Below, piece after piece: positions 1 through 7,302 of a DNA stretch of 64,000 bases. Under the pieces are notes generated by a model that had not been told where the DNA came from, searched no databases, and saw only the letters and a program-made list of their open reading frames with translations. The translations under genes and the position numbers were made by a program. Each line of letters begins with the position of its first letter. Position 1 is the stretch's first letter. Source of the stretch: an uncultured Lachnospiraceae bacterium (GTDB lineage Bacteria; Bacillota; Clostridia; Lachnospirales; Lachnospiraceae); NCBI GenBank assembly GCA_910587155.1, contig CAJULA010000015.1:1-64000 (forward strand), given 5' to 3'.

Positions 1-924
1 ATGTGTGCCTTGCTGACGGGTGCGGTACTCAATATCGCCCTGGACCCGCTGTTTATCTATGTGTTTGACTTAGGCGTGGCGGGAGCGGCGATAGCGACCG
101 CAATCTCACAAGCCGTTTCAACCTCCGTATATCTGACCTATATTTTCCGGAAAAAGAGCGTATTTCATTTTCGGTTTAAGGACTGCACATATACAAAGGA
201 AACCCTCTCCGGGGATACCTCTATGACATTCGTCAGCACTAAGGAAACCCTCTCCGAAATTTTCAAAATCGGCATCCCGACATTGGTATTCCAGATTTTA
301 ACGAGTGTATCCATTTCCTTAATCAACAATGCCGCCGGCGATTACGGGGACTCTGCCATTGCAGGCATGGGCGTTGTCACCCGCCTTATCTCAATGGGCA
401 GCTTGTCCGTATTCGGGTTCATCAAAGGCTTTCAGCCCATTGCAGGGTACAGTTACGGAGCGAAGAAGTTTGACCGTCTGCGTGAAGCAATCAAGACTTC
501 CATCCTATGGTCTACGGCTTTCTGTGTGGTTTTCGGGGTGATACTGGCTCTGTTCCCTACGGCTATCGTTTCGGGGTTTACAAAGGGTGATGTCTGGATG
601 ATTCGCATCGGGGCATCGTCTTTGAGGGCAAACGGCATTTCCATCATGCTCTTTGGATTTTATACGGTATATTCTTCCCTGTTCCTTGCTTTGGGAAAGG
701 GCAGAGCGGGCTTCATCCTCGGAGCCTTACGGCAGGGAATTTGTTTTATCCCCGTTATCCTGCTTCTTCCGATTGCCTGGGGACTAAATGGAATTTTGTA
801 TGCCCAGCCGATTGCCGATGTGCTTTCCGCAGTCATAACAGTATTCATGGCGATACCGCTCCACAAAAAACTGAATGAAATGCAGAAACAAACTTCCGCA
901 ATAAGTACGAAAGACAACGACTAA
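1..924 (+). CDS. MATE-family efflux transporter, C-terminal part
   Basis: Cation-coupled multidrug or toxin efflux pump of the MATE superfamily, in the cytoplasmic membrane. The window opens inside the gene: 307 residues are visible against about 450 usual for the family, so the first helices lie upstream of base 1 and the true start is not seen. Several hydrophobic helices are present, and the motif FIKGFQPIAGYSYGA near residues 139-153 matches the conserved QP-x-x-GY-x-YGA stretch of the second half of MATE proteins. A 16-bp direct repeat (196-211 and 241-256) brackets a 15-codon in-frame insertion in a cytoplasmic loop, repeating the peptide KETLS. The substrate cannot be told from sequence. 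Confidence 0.9.
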   Translation: MCALLTGAVLNIALDPLFIYVFDLGVAGAAIATAISQAVSTSVYLTYIFRKKSVFHFRFKDCTYTKETLSGDTSMTFVSTKETLSEIFKIGIPTLVFQILTSVSISLINNAAGDYGDSAIAGMGVVTRLISMGSLSVFGFIKGFQPIAGYSYGAKKFDRLREAIKTSILWSTAFCVVFGVILALFPTAIVSGFTKGDVWMIRIGASSLRANGISIMLFGFYTVYSSLFLALGKGRAGFILGALRQGICFIPVILLLPIAWGLNGILYAQPIADVLSAVITVFMAIPLHKKLNEMQKQTSAISTKDND

Positions 925-944
925 ATATTTATTCTTTCTGACAG

Positions 945-991
945 GCAGAGCCGATGAGCTGTGAGATTTCCCACAAGTTCATCGGCTCTGC
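945..991 (+). terminator. 13-bp perfect hairpin after the MATE gene
   Basis: The arms GCAGAGCCGATGA (945-957) and TCATCGGCTCTGC (979-991) pair perfectly around a 21-nt loop, 20 bases after the MATE stop. No clear T-run follows on the plus strand, so termination is likely but not certain. Confidence 0.5.
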
Positions 992-1058
992 GGCTTTGCG
1001 TCTGGCTCTCTAATGGCTGTGCCGTATTTCCTTTATATTTCTCATTTTCCAATCACTC

Positions 1059-1274
1059 CTAATACCTCTTAATTTCTCCATGAAAATTATGTGCTTTTTC
1101 AAGCAGAGGTCCTTTTGCTCCCATTGTAAAGGCAATATCACTGCTGCGAATTGACAACAGTTCCATTCCGGACTGTAATTCTAAAACGTCCAACGTATTT
1201 TGCGGCAATTTAACAGCTCCGTCCTAATCAATGTTAATCCACACATATTTACCCCCTTTATTAAGCTGCGGCAT
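1059..1274 (-). pseudogene. AbrB/MazE/SpoVT-like small regulator with in-frame nonsense codon
   Basis: Reading the minus strand from ATG at 1274, with the Shine-Dalgarno AAAGGAGG just upstream, gives a 71-codon frame beginning MPQLNKGGKYVWINID. It is interrupted at codon 17 by TAG (1226-1224) and then continues without a stop as DGAVKLPQNTLDVLELQSG to the TAG at 1061. The pattern of a G-K-Y-V lead followed by D-G-x-x-x-L-P and a loop-hinge-like segment is that of swapped-hairpin AbrB DNA-binding proteins. One point mutation appears to have broken it; there is no frameshift. It diverges from the PadR-AraC gene. The family call is moderate because the protein is so short. Confidence 0.6.
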
Positions 1275-1341
1275 ATAAACCTCCTTTTCCAGGATTCCTT
1301 TTTCTACATTGATATGTTATAATAATAACATTTATAAAAAC

Positions 1342-1359
1342 TACTTTATATATAAAGTA
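1342..1359. promoter_or_regulatory. 18-bp perfect palindrome upstream of the PadR-AraC gene
   Basis: TACTTTATATATAAAGTA is a perfect palindrome 36 bp ahead of the PadR-AraC start codon. A second inverted repeat, TGTTAT-N4-ATAACA, lies at 1315-1330. PadR regulators bind palindromes in their own promoters, so this is a candidate autoregulatory operator (inference). It lies in the gap between the divergent AbrB-like remnant and the regulator. Confidence 0.5.
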
Positions 1360-1394
1360 CTACAAGTACAACACAATGTCAAAGAGGAAAAAAT

Positions 1395-2444
1395 ATGCTG
1401 TCCAAACCTGCCACAATGCTTTTAGGTTTCCTATACGAAAAACCACTTAACGCATACGAGATAATAAAACTCTTAAACTACATGAATGTGAAATGGTGGT
1501 TTCATATCGCTGATTCAACGGTATATTCGACCTTAAAAACCCTTGAGAAAAAGGAATTTATATCTGGCACTACCAAGAAAGTCGGAAATATGCCGGACCG
1601 CACCGTTTACAAACTTTCTGATAAGGGGAAAATCGAATTTGTAAACACTTTAAAAGCATCAATCCTGCAATTCAACTATGATACAAACATCTTTTCTATT
1701 GCTGCTTTTTTTCTAAGTATATTTAGCCCTGACAAGCAGCAGGAACTTTTGCAGGAGCGGCTTACTATTCTGCAAAAGTACCGTGCAGGGATTGAAAAAC
1801 AAATCAATAAGCAAAATGAAACATTTGCAATATTTCCGTATGAGCCACATAGCATTTCGGCACATGACAACTATACCCTGCTTACCCTGTGCATTGATAA
1901 GAATGCAGTAACTGGCGCAGATGTTACCACTACCCAAAAACATATTACGTTTCTTCTAATGCAGGCTCTGAATATGGGAAAAATTAGCCAATACCAAATA
2001 TTACAGCTGTTAAACTGTCTGGATGAAACCTCGGATCCTTCCAACTGGCAGCTTAAAAACCATACACCATATATCCACGACTTAAAAAAACAGTTGGAAT
2101 TATACCCAGAATGTAAACTTACTGTTGAGAAAATGGCACAAAACGTTTTTCTAAGCAAATACCACTTTATCAGAAGCTTCAAGGCAGAGGTAGGGCTTAC
2201 GCCGCATCAATTCCAAATCCAGAACCGCATCCGCAAGGCGCAACGCCTAATCCATGAAACCAATACAATAACCGAAGTAGCTTTGAGCACAGGTTTCTGC
2301 GACCAAAGCCACTTCATAAAGCAATTTGAAAAACAGGTAGGTTTGCCGCCTTTAACTTATAAATATTCTTCCGGAATTATCCCCCAAAATACTTCTATAC
2401 CCTCTGAGACACTCGTGCCATTCGGCGATACGAAAGAGAGATAA
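1395..2444 (+). CDS. PadR N-terminal / AraC C-terminal fusion transcriptional regulator
   Basis: Cytoplasmic DNA-binding regulator of 349 residues combining two normally separate families. Residues 1-90 read as a PadR winged helix (MLSKPATMLLGFLYEKPLN, then the wing with DRTVYKLSDKGK). Residues about 225-330 read as a complete AraC/XylS double helix-turn-helix, including VEKMAQNVFLSKYHFIRSF and TEVALSTGFCDQSHFIKQF. The middle (90-220) would correspond to the PadR C-terminal dimerisation helices plus a linker. The start ATG at 1395 has AAAGAGGAAAA ahead of it. PadR proteins often control efflux pumps, and a MATE gene lies just upstream on the same strand, so it may regulate that pump (inference). 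The effector is unknown. Confidence 0.8.
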   Translation: MLSKPATMLLGFLYEKPLNAYEIIKLLNYMNVKWWFHIADSTVYSTLKTLEKKEFISGTTKKVGNMPDRTVYKLSDKGKIEFVNTLKASILQFNYDTNIFSIAAFFLSIFSPDKQQELLQERLTILQKYRAGIEKQINKQNETFAIFPYEPHSISAHDNYTLLTLCIDKNAVTGADVTTTQKHITFLLMQALNMGKISQYQILQLLNCLDETSDPSNWQLKNHTPYIHDLKKQLELYPECKLTVEKMAQNVFLSKYHFIRSFKAEVGLTPHQFQIQNRIRKAQRLIHETNTITEVALSTGFCDQSHFIKQFEKQVGLPPLTYKYSSGIIPQNTSIPSETLVPFGDTKER

Positions 2445-2457
2445 CCAGATAGAGCTA

Positions 2458-2853
2458 TTAGCAGAGGGCGGGCATAAATTTTGCGAACAGGCAAAGCCCG
2501 TCATCTCCTGCAATTACTTCATGCGGTACGCCTATGGGAAATATAGATATTACACCCGCTTCATAAGGCAATTCCACACCGTCATTTACGCACACGCCCA
2601 TACCCGAGATTACCTCATGCGTTTCCAGTTGTTTCTCGTGGATATGGCTGCCAATCTTTTTATTAGGGGCTATCCTCACAAGATGGTAGCTGAATTGTCC
2701 GTCTGTCCTTTCGGATGTGATAATATCTTTGAGCTCCACGCCTTCAAAAGCAGGATGTTTCGACCACGGGATAGTATCAAATGTAATTGTGGCATCTGGT
2801 AACAGCAGCTTTCCTCCCTCGTTGAATTTTTCAAACAGATTTTTGTAATCCAT
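2458..2853 (-). CDS. cupin-domain protein
   Basis: Small single-cupin beta-barrel protein of 131 residues when started at ATG 2853 (MDYKNLFEKFNEGG), preceded by GAAAGGAAG. Cupin motif 1 is visible as GSHIHEKQLETHEVISGMG (residues about 73-91), with two His and a Glu as candidate metal ligands, and motif 2 as PIGVPHEV with a further His. The exact reaction is unknown; such proteins act as metal-dependent isomerases, dioxygenases or sensors. Its start lies inside the 3' end of the upstream hydrolase gene (23-nt overlap), so the two are cotranscribed. It converges with the PadR-AraC gene with only 13 bp between the stops, leaving little room for a terminator. Confidence 0.8.
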   Translation of the reverse strand: MDYKNLFEKFNEGGKLLLPDATITFDTIPWSKHPAFEGVELKDIITSERTDGQFSYHLVRIAPNKKIGSHIHEKQLETHEVISGMGVCVNDGVELPYEAGVISIFPIGVPHEVIAGDDGLCLFAKFMPALC

Positions 2854-3490
2854 TTCCAACACTTCCTTTCAATTTTTTGACAATTCCCTTGCCTATTCCC
2901 TCCTGCCGGACAGATTCTAAGATTTTGAAAGCATCCGTGACTGAAAAATTTTCATTCTGCTTTTCCAGTTGTTCCTTTGCCCTTTCAAACCTGTCATCTC
3001 CAGACACAATATAGGGTCTGGTTATTTCCGGATTGAGTATGGAATAATTCGTTATCAGAGAGTATCTTTTCTGCTCAAAACGGTGTCCAATCCCTGGCTC
3101 AATGATTAGCACACGCCCTTTCCTGTCTGAAAGCATCGCCTGCATAGTAGCATCTTTGGCATATACAATTTCCTGGTTCTTTACAATGCGACAGGCATCG
3201 TCAAATGACAGTTCTCCTTTGACGTACTGTTCCGTCAAATCGGAAATCGCAACACACCTTGCATCAGCAGAATACCTTCCCTTTTCGTTTCCGTTTACAT
3301 AAAGTAGCGTCCCGACATTCCCGTTCCTGTTTACTCCATGAAAAGAATGGTACTTATTGTCCGGCATTTTTATTCCGATGAAAAATCTGTCTTTTTCTGT
3401 GATGACTGTATGCGTCCACACGGAAAGGTCGATATCAAAGTTAAATCCAACAACGGTATCATTTCCGTTATATACAAATCTTGTGCACAT
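2831..3490 (-). CDS. linear amide C-N hydrolase (choloylglycine-hydrolase-like Ntn hydrolase), short C-terminus
   Basis: Predicted N-terminal nucleophile amidase. Starting at ATG 3490 gives MCTRFVYNG, placing Cys2 as the nucleophile exposed once Met is removed, as in bile-salt hydrolases, penicillin V acylases and acylsphingosine-type amidases. GFNFDIDL and LLYVNGNEKG fit the family's N-terminal sheets, and SLITNYSILN fits the conserved Asn-containing segment. The 219 residues are short: known relatives continue with a strand in which the autoproteolysis-site Arg/Asn region ends near residue 300. Here the frame ends in a Lys/Gly-rich tail overlapping the cupin start, suggesting a 3' deletion. 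Activity is therefore doubtful. The substrate is unknown. It lies two bases after the acetyltransferase gene, in one unit. Confidence 0.65.
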   Translation of the reverse strand: MCTRFVYNGNDTVVGFNFDIDLSVWTHTVITEKDRFFIGIKMPDNKYHSFHGVNRNGNVGTLLYVNGNEKGRYSADARCVAISDLTEQYVKGELSFDDACRIVKNQEIVYAKDATMQAMLSDRKGRVLIIEPGIGHRFEQKRYSLITNYSILNPEITRPYIVSGDDRFERAKEQLEKQNENFSVTDAFKILESVRQEGIGKGIVKKLKGSVGNGLQKSV

Positions 3491-3492
3491 AG

Positions 3493-4125
3493 TTACACCT
3501 CTTTCAGTTGTTCCATACATCCCGACTGTATTGCCTTTATGTTCCCTGCAATCTTTTCTTCCGACCAGTCCCACCATCTCATTTTAAGCAACTGTTCTAT
3601 TTTTTCATCAGAAAAGCGTTTTTTTATTGGTTTTGCAGGGACGCCGCCCACAATGGTATAGGGCGGCACATCTTTCGTGACAACCGCACGGGTTCCAATC
3701 ACTGCTCCGTCTCCAACCGTAACGCCTGCTAAAATAACCGCTTCATATCCGATCCATACATCATTCCCGATATTTATATCTCCTTTATTATCCCATGTTT
3801 CCGTGACACTCTTTTTCTCAAGCCCCCATTCTTCAAAAAACAACGGAAACGGATAAGTGGATAAAGAAGCCATCGTATGGTTTGCACTATTGAAAAGAAA
3901 TTTTGCCCCGCAGGCGATCGAACAGAATTTTCCAATCCTGAGCTTATCGTGATTGATTGGATAATGGTACAGTACATGATTTCTCTCAAATCCCACAGGG
4001 TCACTTACAAAATCGTTATACATCGTATAATCGCCAATCTCAATATTGGGATTCGTAACTACGTTCTTTAAATAAACAGTCTGTGTATCCCCTGTCCTCG
4101 GAAATATTTTTTGCAAATCTGCCAT
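3493..4125 (-). CDS. Vat-family xenobiotic O-acetyltransferase
   Basis: Left-handed beta-helix acetyltransferase (hexapeptide family) of 210 residues. It resembles Vat streptogramin A acetyltransferases and other XAT enzymes that transfer acetyl from acetyl-CoA to a hydroxyl of a xenobiotic. Visible features: the conserved lead YHYPINHDKLRIGKFCSI, the loop FNSANHTM carrying the expected catalytic His, the hexapeptide ladder IGNDVWIGYEAVILAGVTVG, and the end motif TIVGGVPAKPIKKRF. Length agrees with Vat proteins (about 205-220). It heads a short operon with the amide hydrolase and the cupin. Whether it confers streptogramin resistance cannot be decided from sequence; many relatives act on unknown substrates. 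Confidence 0.8.
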   Translation of the reverse strand: MADLQKIFPRTGDTQTVYLKNVVTNPNIEIGDYTMYNDFVSDPVGFERNHVLYHYPINHDKLRIGKFCSIACGAKFLFNSANHTMASLSTYPFPLFFEEWGLEKKSVTETWDNKGDINIGNDVWIGYEAVILAGVTVGDGAVIGTRAVVTKDVPPYTIVGGVPAKPIKKRFSDEKIEQLLKMRWWDWSEEKIAGNIKAIQSGCMEQLKEV

Positions 4126-4222
4126 CTTGTTATCCTCCTGTCAATACATAATACACCGTAATTTTACCCTTTTGTTACTACATCCTCAATACATAGAATG
4201 ATACAGAAATAATCAGTATAAA

Positions 4223-4252
4223 AGAGAGCTGCCGTTGATCCGACAGCCCTCT
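4223..4252 (-). terminator. Rho-independent terminator after the CD3324-like gene
   Basis: On the minus strand an imperfect stem (AGAGGGCTGTCG with CGGCAGCTCTCT, two mismatches) is followed by TTTTAT. It begins five bases after the stop of the gene at 4257-4520. Confidence 0.75.
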
Positions 4253-4256
4253 CCAA

Positions 4257-4520
4257 TTATTTCCGATATATTATTTTTCTTATAGCATATATCGAAAGAT
4301 AATATTTGTCCGCAAGTTTCTCAATAGAAACACCTCTGCGGTATTCTTCAATGATAGCTTTATTGCGTCTTTCAAGCTCTTTCCGATAACCAGACAATTG
4401 ACCCCAGGATTTATGCTGTTCGCTCTTAACCGGAATATAAATATATCCTGCCTGGACATATTTTTGTAATTCCTCAATCAGCATGTCGGGGAGAATGTCA
4501 TTTGCATTCACATATTTCAT
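4257..4520 (-). CDS. CD3324-family helix-turn-helix protein
   Basis: Small putative DNA-binding protein of 87 residues. The opening MKYVNANDILPDMLIEELQK and the following GYIYIPVK are the signature of the CD3324 family common in Clostridia. The C-terminal half, from RRNKAIIEEYRRG to YYLSIYAIRKIIYRK, forms a Mor/C-type helix-turn-helix. Its targets are unknown. It has its own terminator just downstream and a 327-bp leader that can fold into competing hairpins (4591-4666). It shares a strand with the Vat operon but is separated from it by that terminator. Confidence 0.8.
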   Translation of the reverse strand: MKYVNANDILPDMLIEELQKYVQAGYIYIPVKSEQHKSWGQLSGYRKELERRNKAIIEEYRRGVSIEKLADKYYLSIYAIRKIIYRK

Positions 4521-4590
4521 ACGCCGGCTTCCTCCTTGCTTCTCCTAAAGACCACTTGAAATGTGTATTTTTAGGTTCTACTGTCAAGCA

Positions 4591-4666
4591 GCAAAGCCAG
4601 ATATTCGATATCAGCGACTTATATTCCTCCATGCAAATGTCGCTTCTTACACTGGCTTTGCATGGA
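4591..4666 (-). promoter_or_regulatory. leader with two mutually exclusive hairpins
   Basis: The 4521-4847 gap contains no gene. Within it the segment 4652-4666 can pair with either of two partners: CTGGCTTTGC (4652-4661) with GCAAAGCCAG (4591-4600), 10 bp perfect, or TTTGCATGGA (4657-4666) with TCCATGCAAA (4628-4637), also 10 bp perfect. The arms share bases 4657-4661, so the pairings exclude each other. On the minus strand this precedes the CD3324-like gene, suggesting a conditional RNA switch. It could equally be the relic of an inverted-repeat element. Confidence 0.35.
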
Positions 4667-4847
4667 GTAAACCTTTATTTTTTCTTTTTTTATTCCTGCA
4701 CATATTATCCTCCAAACGATAACTTCACATCAAAACATCAAATAAATCTTTTCTTCTCATATTCCCTTTCATCATTTTCCAATATATGAAATAGGACATT
4801 TTGTATTATAGCACTTTTTATATTTAAACGCAATCACCCAGTGCTGT

Positions 4848-5201
4848 TTGTTCTCCAATACAGCATTTGTAGTTCCTATACATGACCATTCAACCGTATA
4901 TCAGACAGCGTGTTGTGATGGTGAGGTAATGGAAGTATTGGAAATTCTTCCAATTGACGAGATTTTGAAAAAAGTGGCCGTTTCTTTTTCAGACTGGATT
5001 ATACAAGATGAAGGCAAAGATTTTGAAAAAGAAGGACATGGAGCATTTCAGATTTTTACAACTTCGCAAATCGTAAGGTTTGATTGCTATGGTATGCAAG
5101 AGGCTGATATGAATGTTCTCATGGATATTTTACTTGATTTTGGTTGCCCTCTATATGACCCACAAATTTCAACGAGATTCGATTCGTGGACAGATAGATA
5201 A
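4848..5201 (+). CDS. hypothetical protein, possibly an orphan immunity protein or gene remnant
   Basis: Not recognised. The open frame runs from TTG 4848 for 117 residues; an internal ATG at 4929 would give 90 residues starting MEVLEILPIDEILKKVAVSF. Neither start has a well-spaced Shine-Dalgarno. The sequence is acidic and looks like a compact alpha/beta protein, with FQIFTTSQIVRFDCYGMQEA in the middle and a C-terminus rich in Asp and Phe. A fragment of an RHS toxin (5240-5320) and another acidic small protein follow, an arrangement typical of displaced toxin tips and orphan immunity genes. That role is inference only. The poor translation signal suggests it may be a 5'-truncated remnant. Confidence 0.4.
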   Translation: MFSNTAFVVPIHDHSTVYQTACCDGEVMEVLEILPIDEILKKVAVSFSDWIIQDEGKDFEKEGHGAFQIFTTSQIVRFDCYGMQEADMNVLMDILLDFGCPLYDPQISTRFDSWTDR

Positions 5202-5239
5202 CAATTCCGGTTTATCGGCCTAATAAAAGCCCCCAATAG

Positions 5240-5320
5240 GGCGGTGGCTATGATGCAGCCGGGAACCGGATCTCAAAGGAGAAAATGGGTGAAAACCGGT
5301 TTGGAAAAAGGACATTTTAA
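5240..5320 (+). pseudogene. RHS/YD-repeat toxin fragment
   Basis: A 26-codon open stretch reads GGGYDAAGNRISKEKMGENR and then ends at TAA 5318-5320. YDAAGNRISKE is the hallmark of an RHS/YD repeat (Y-D-x-x-G-N-R). A TAG immediately upstream (5237-5239) cuts it off, so only a scrap of the repeat survives, apparently with a new short tip. It marks a decayed polymorphic-toxin locus between two small acidic genes. Confidence 0.6.
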
Positions 5321-5361
5321 ATTCCAAGATAAGATAGATAATTATAAAAGGAATGAAAATC

Positions 5362-5865
5362 ATGCTAAATATAAAAGATTTTAAAGCAATGGATGTTGAT
5401 GAGATTACAGCTGAAATAGTTCTTTGGAATCAAAAGGTAACAGTTGTGCTGTGCATCGAACTTGATGAAGACGAAGAAAATGAAAAACGTTATATTAAAA
5501 AAGCTCAAAAATTTATTGAAAAGAATATTAAGCTTATAAATGATAGAATTGAATATTTGGAAAGTATAAAAGATAAAGTACTGGAAGAAGTGATGAAATA
5601 CAATCCTGTGCAGACTGTGCAGATGTATATAGAAAATCGATTAGATAATTCAACGGAAAATTATTATATGCTACATGATTCTACAGAAGTTAAACTGCCC
5701 TTGAGCGAATCTGACTTTTTAGAAAAACTATTAATCTGTGAATGTGTTGATTTGGAAATTGATGCAACGGATGATGAGGAAGAACCAGTGATTACAATGA
5801 CTGTTTCTTTTGGAGTAAAAGACGAATTAACAGGAGGGCATGGATGGGATATTGAGGTAGAATAG
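5362..5865 (+). CDS. hypothetical acidic protein, candidate immunity protein
   Basis: Not recognised as a named family. Started at ATG 5362, because AAAAGGA at 5346-5352 is well spaced for it and not for the ATG at 5353; this gives 167 residues. The protein is strongly acidic, with clusters DEDEENE and DATDDEEE. It has a predicted long central helix (KFIEKNIKLINDRIEYLESI) and an end resembling DUF2004/DUF2262-like small immunity-type folds (VSFGVKDELTGGHGWDIEVE). It starts 42 bases after the RHS fragment, where an immunity gene is expected in RHS loci. Base composition is AT-rich, unlike the downstream core genes, consistent with transfer. The function is inferred from position only. Confidence 0.5.
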   Translation: MLNIKDFKAMDVDEITAEIVLWNQKVTVVLCIELDEDEENEKRYIKKAQKFIEKNIKLINDRIEYLESIKDKVLEEVMKYNPVQTVQMYIENRLDNSTENYYMLHDSTEVKLPLSESDFLEKLLICECVDLEIDATDDEEEPVITMTVSFGVKDELTGGHGWDIEVE

Positions 5866-5866
5866 T

Positions 5867-5992
5867 ATGAAGACTTTTCCTCTTTTACGTGAATGTGGGG
5901 ATGAAATTGAATGGAAAAGAAAAGCACTGACGATTCGAGGCTGTTGGCTGACAACAGTTTTCTTGTTACGTCCTCACAAAAATATCCTATGA
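5867..5992 (+). CDS. short open frame, doubtful
   Basis: A 41-codon frame starting MKTFPLLRECGDEIEW directly after the preceding stop. Its end overlaps the 3' end of the sortase remnant on the other strand by six bases. It may be the start of a further immunity-like gene truncated by the neighbouring conjugative-element remnant. There is no other support. Confidence 0.25.
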   Translation: MKTFPLLRECGDEIEWKRKALTIRGCWLTTVFLLRPHKNIL

Positions 5993-6880
5993 CAATAGTT
6001 GCCTTGCAAGTTCTTTACACTTCCCGACATAGGCATCAAATTCTTTTTCATTCTCCGCATTGACAAAGTCATAATAGCGGTAGCCCTCCGAGCTGTACGC
6101 CACGGTCTTAAAAACGGCGATGATTTTATACCCTGCCCGCTCCGTGAGGGTGTCAAACCGGATGGTCTCATGCTTCTCATAAAAGCTCTTGGATTTGTAA
6201 TCTTCCAATGCCCCGAACATCCTGCCGCCTTTGATGTGGTGTCCATAGATAACCAGATTGTCACTTGCCGCAAGGTCGCAGTCCTCTTGGATATACGGTA
6301 CACCGAAGTCGCTGTATTCCTTCTCAAAGTTGTGCTTCAGATAGAAATTGGGATTGTTCTTGCTCTGCATGACGGGGTAGTTGATGCTTGTCCCGTCAAT
6401 GGCAACCCATCTGACCATATCCTCATTCTGCAAATACAGTTCTTTGTATTTTACCAATATATCCTCGCCCTCGCTGACGGGCGTATCCTTATCTCTGGGC
6501 GGTTCTTTCTCTGGCTCGGCGGCTTCCGTGTCATTATCAAGCTGCTCTTTGGCGTCTGCGGTATGCACCATCGTAAGCACCGCAAGCATCATCCTCTGGT
6601 CACGGGTCGTCAAGTCGTCAAGAAACTCCTTGCTTTCCTTTCCCTGCTGCTCCAAGTCGTAGGGGATGACGGCGGAAAAGTTGTTGTTCTGGTTCTGTTT
6701 CCTCTGCCAGTTCGCGATGTTGGTTTCCACACCGAGCAGGCGGTTTTCCACCTCCCGTATGGCTTCGTCTGTGGGAACAGGAACAACATCAACAGAGAGC
6801 ATCATGTTACGGTTCAGCTCGCAAAGCTCCGCCACCATGCTGTCCTTGATATAGGCGGCGTACTCTCTGAGGAATATCAC
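5987..6880 (-). pseudogene. chimeric remnant: VirB4/TraE middle part fused to class B sortase lacking its catalytic Cys
   Basis: A 297-codon frame joins two unrelated genes of a Tn1549/CTn-type conjugative element. Residues 1-120 (from IFLREYAAYIKDSMVAELCE to KEQLDNDTEA) are from the N-terminal third of the VirB4-like conjugation ATPase, before its Walker motifs. From about residue 121 (AEPEKEPPRDKDTP) the frame is a class B sortase with the conserved Tyr-Gly-His-His of the active site (NLVIYGHHIKGG). The sortase stops at GKCKELARQLLS, before the TLSTC motif and the catalytic Arg, so it cannot be active. The VirB4 part continues out of frame from the neighbouring fragment. This is best explained by internal deletions during decay of the element. 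Confidence 0.8.
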
Positions 6881-7302
6881 ACGCCCGTGCGGTAGAAGTC
6901 GTGGAAGATACGCAGTTTGTCATTGGCATTCAGTTCCGTACATTTCGAGCCTAAGCGGTTGAAATGCCCGATAAGGTCAGCCCCGACACGGGCAAAATAA
7001 TTCCTCGCTTCCTCGATATTCTTCTTGCAGACGGAAACCGTCACATATTTGTCTTGCACGGTGGAGTTAGCCCCTGTCGCCTTGTCAAGCAGCATCTTGT
7101 TATGCTCTTTGCGGTATTTATCCAAGTCATCCTCCGCCATCGGGATAAGGATGGTCTGCTCAAAGTCTGCCTTATTCAAACGGCGGTTGTTGATGGTGAT
7201 TTTCGTAGTCGCCCCGCTGTCGAGGGCGCTTAAAAGCTCCGAGTATTCAAGGAACATCGCTTCCTTGTCCTGCTTGAACAGCGTTTTCAGCGTCTTAATC
7301 AT
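6877..7302 (-). pseudogene. VirB4/TraE conjugation ATPase, N-terminal fragment with internal deletion
   Basis: A 141-codon fragment of the VirB4-like ATPase that powers conjugative type IV secretion. It starts MIKTLKTLFKQ and jumps directly to DKEAMFLEYSELLSALDSGA. In intact relatives (from memory of the family) roughly 50 residues separate these, bounded by two Asp-Lys-Glu triplets. The fragment ends HDFYRTGV, and the following DNA reads on in another frame as RVIFLREY, again skipping a block present in relatives. No Walker A or B survives. It starts inside the last codons of the PrgI gene, as in intact elements. Confidence 0.8.

Noticed and set aside
1224..1226. Pyrrolysine or other recoding of the TAG in the AbrB-like gene
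   Set aside because: No pyl genes or context are seen, and AbrB proteins have no need for such a residue; a nonsense mutation is simpler.
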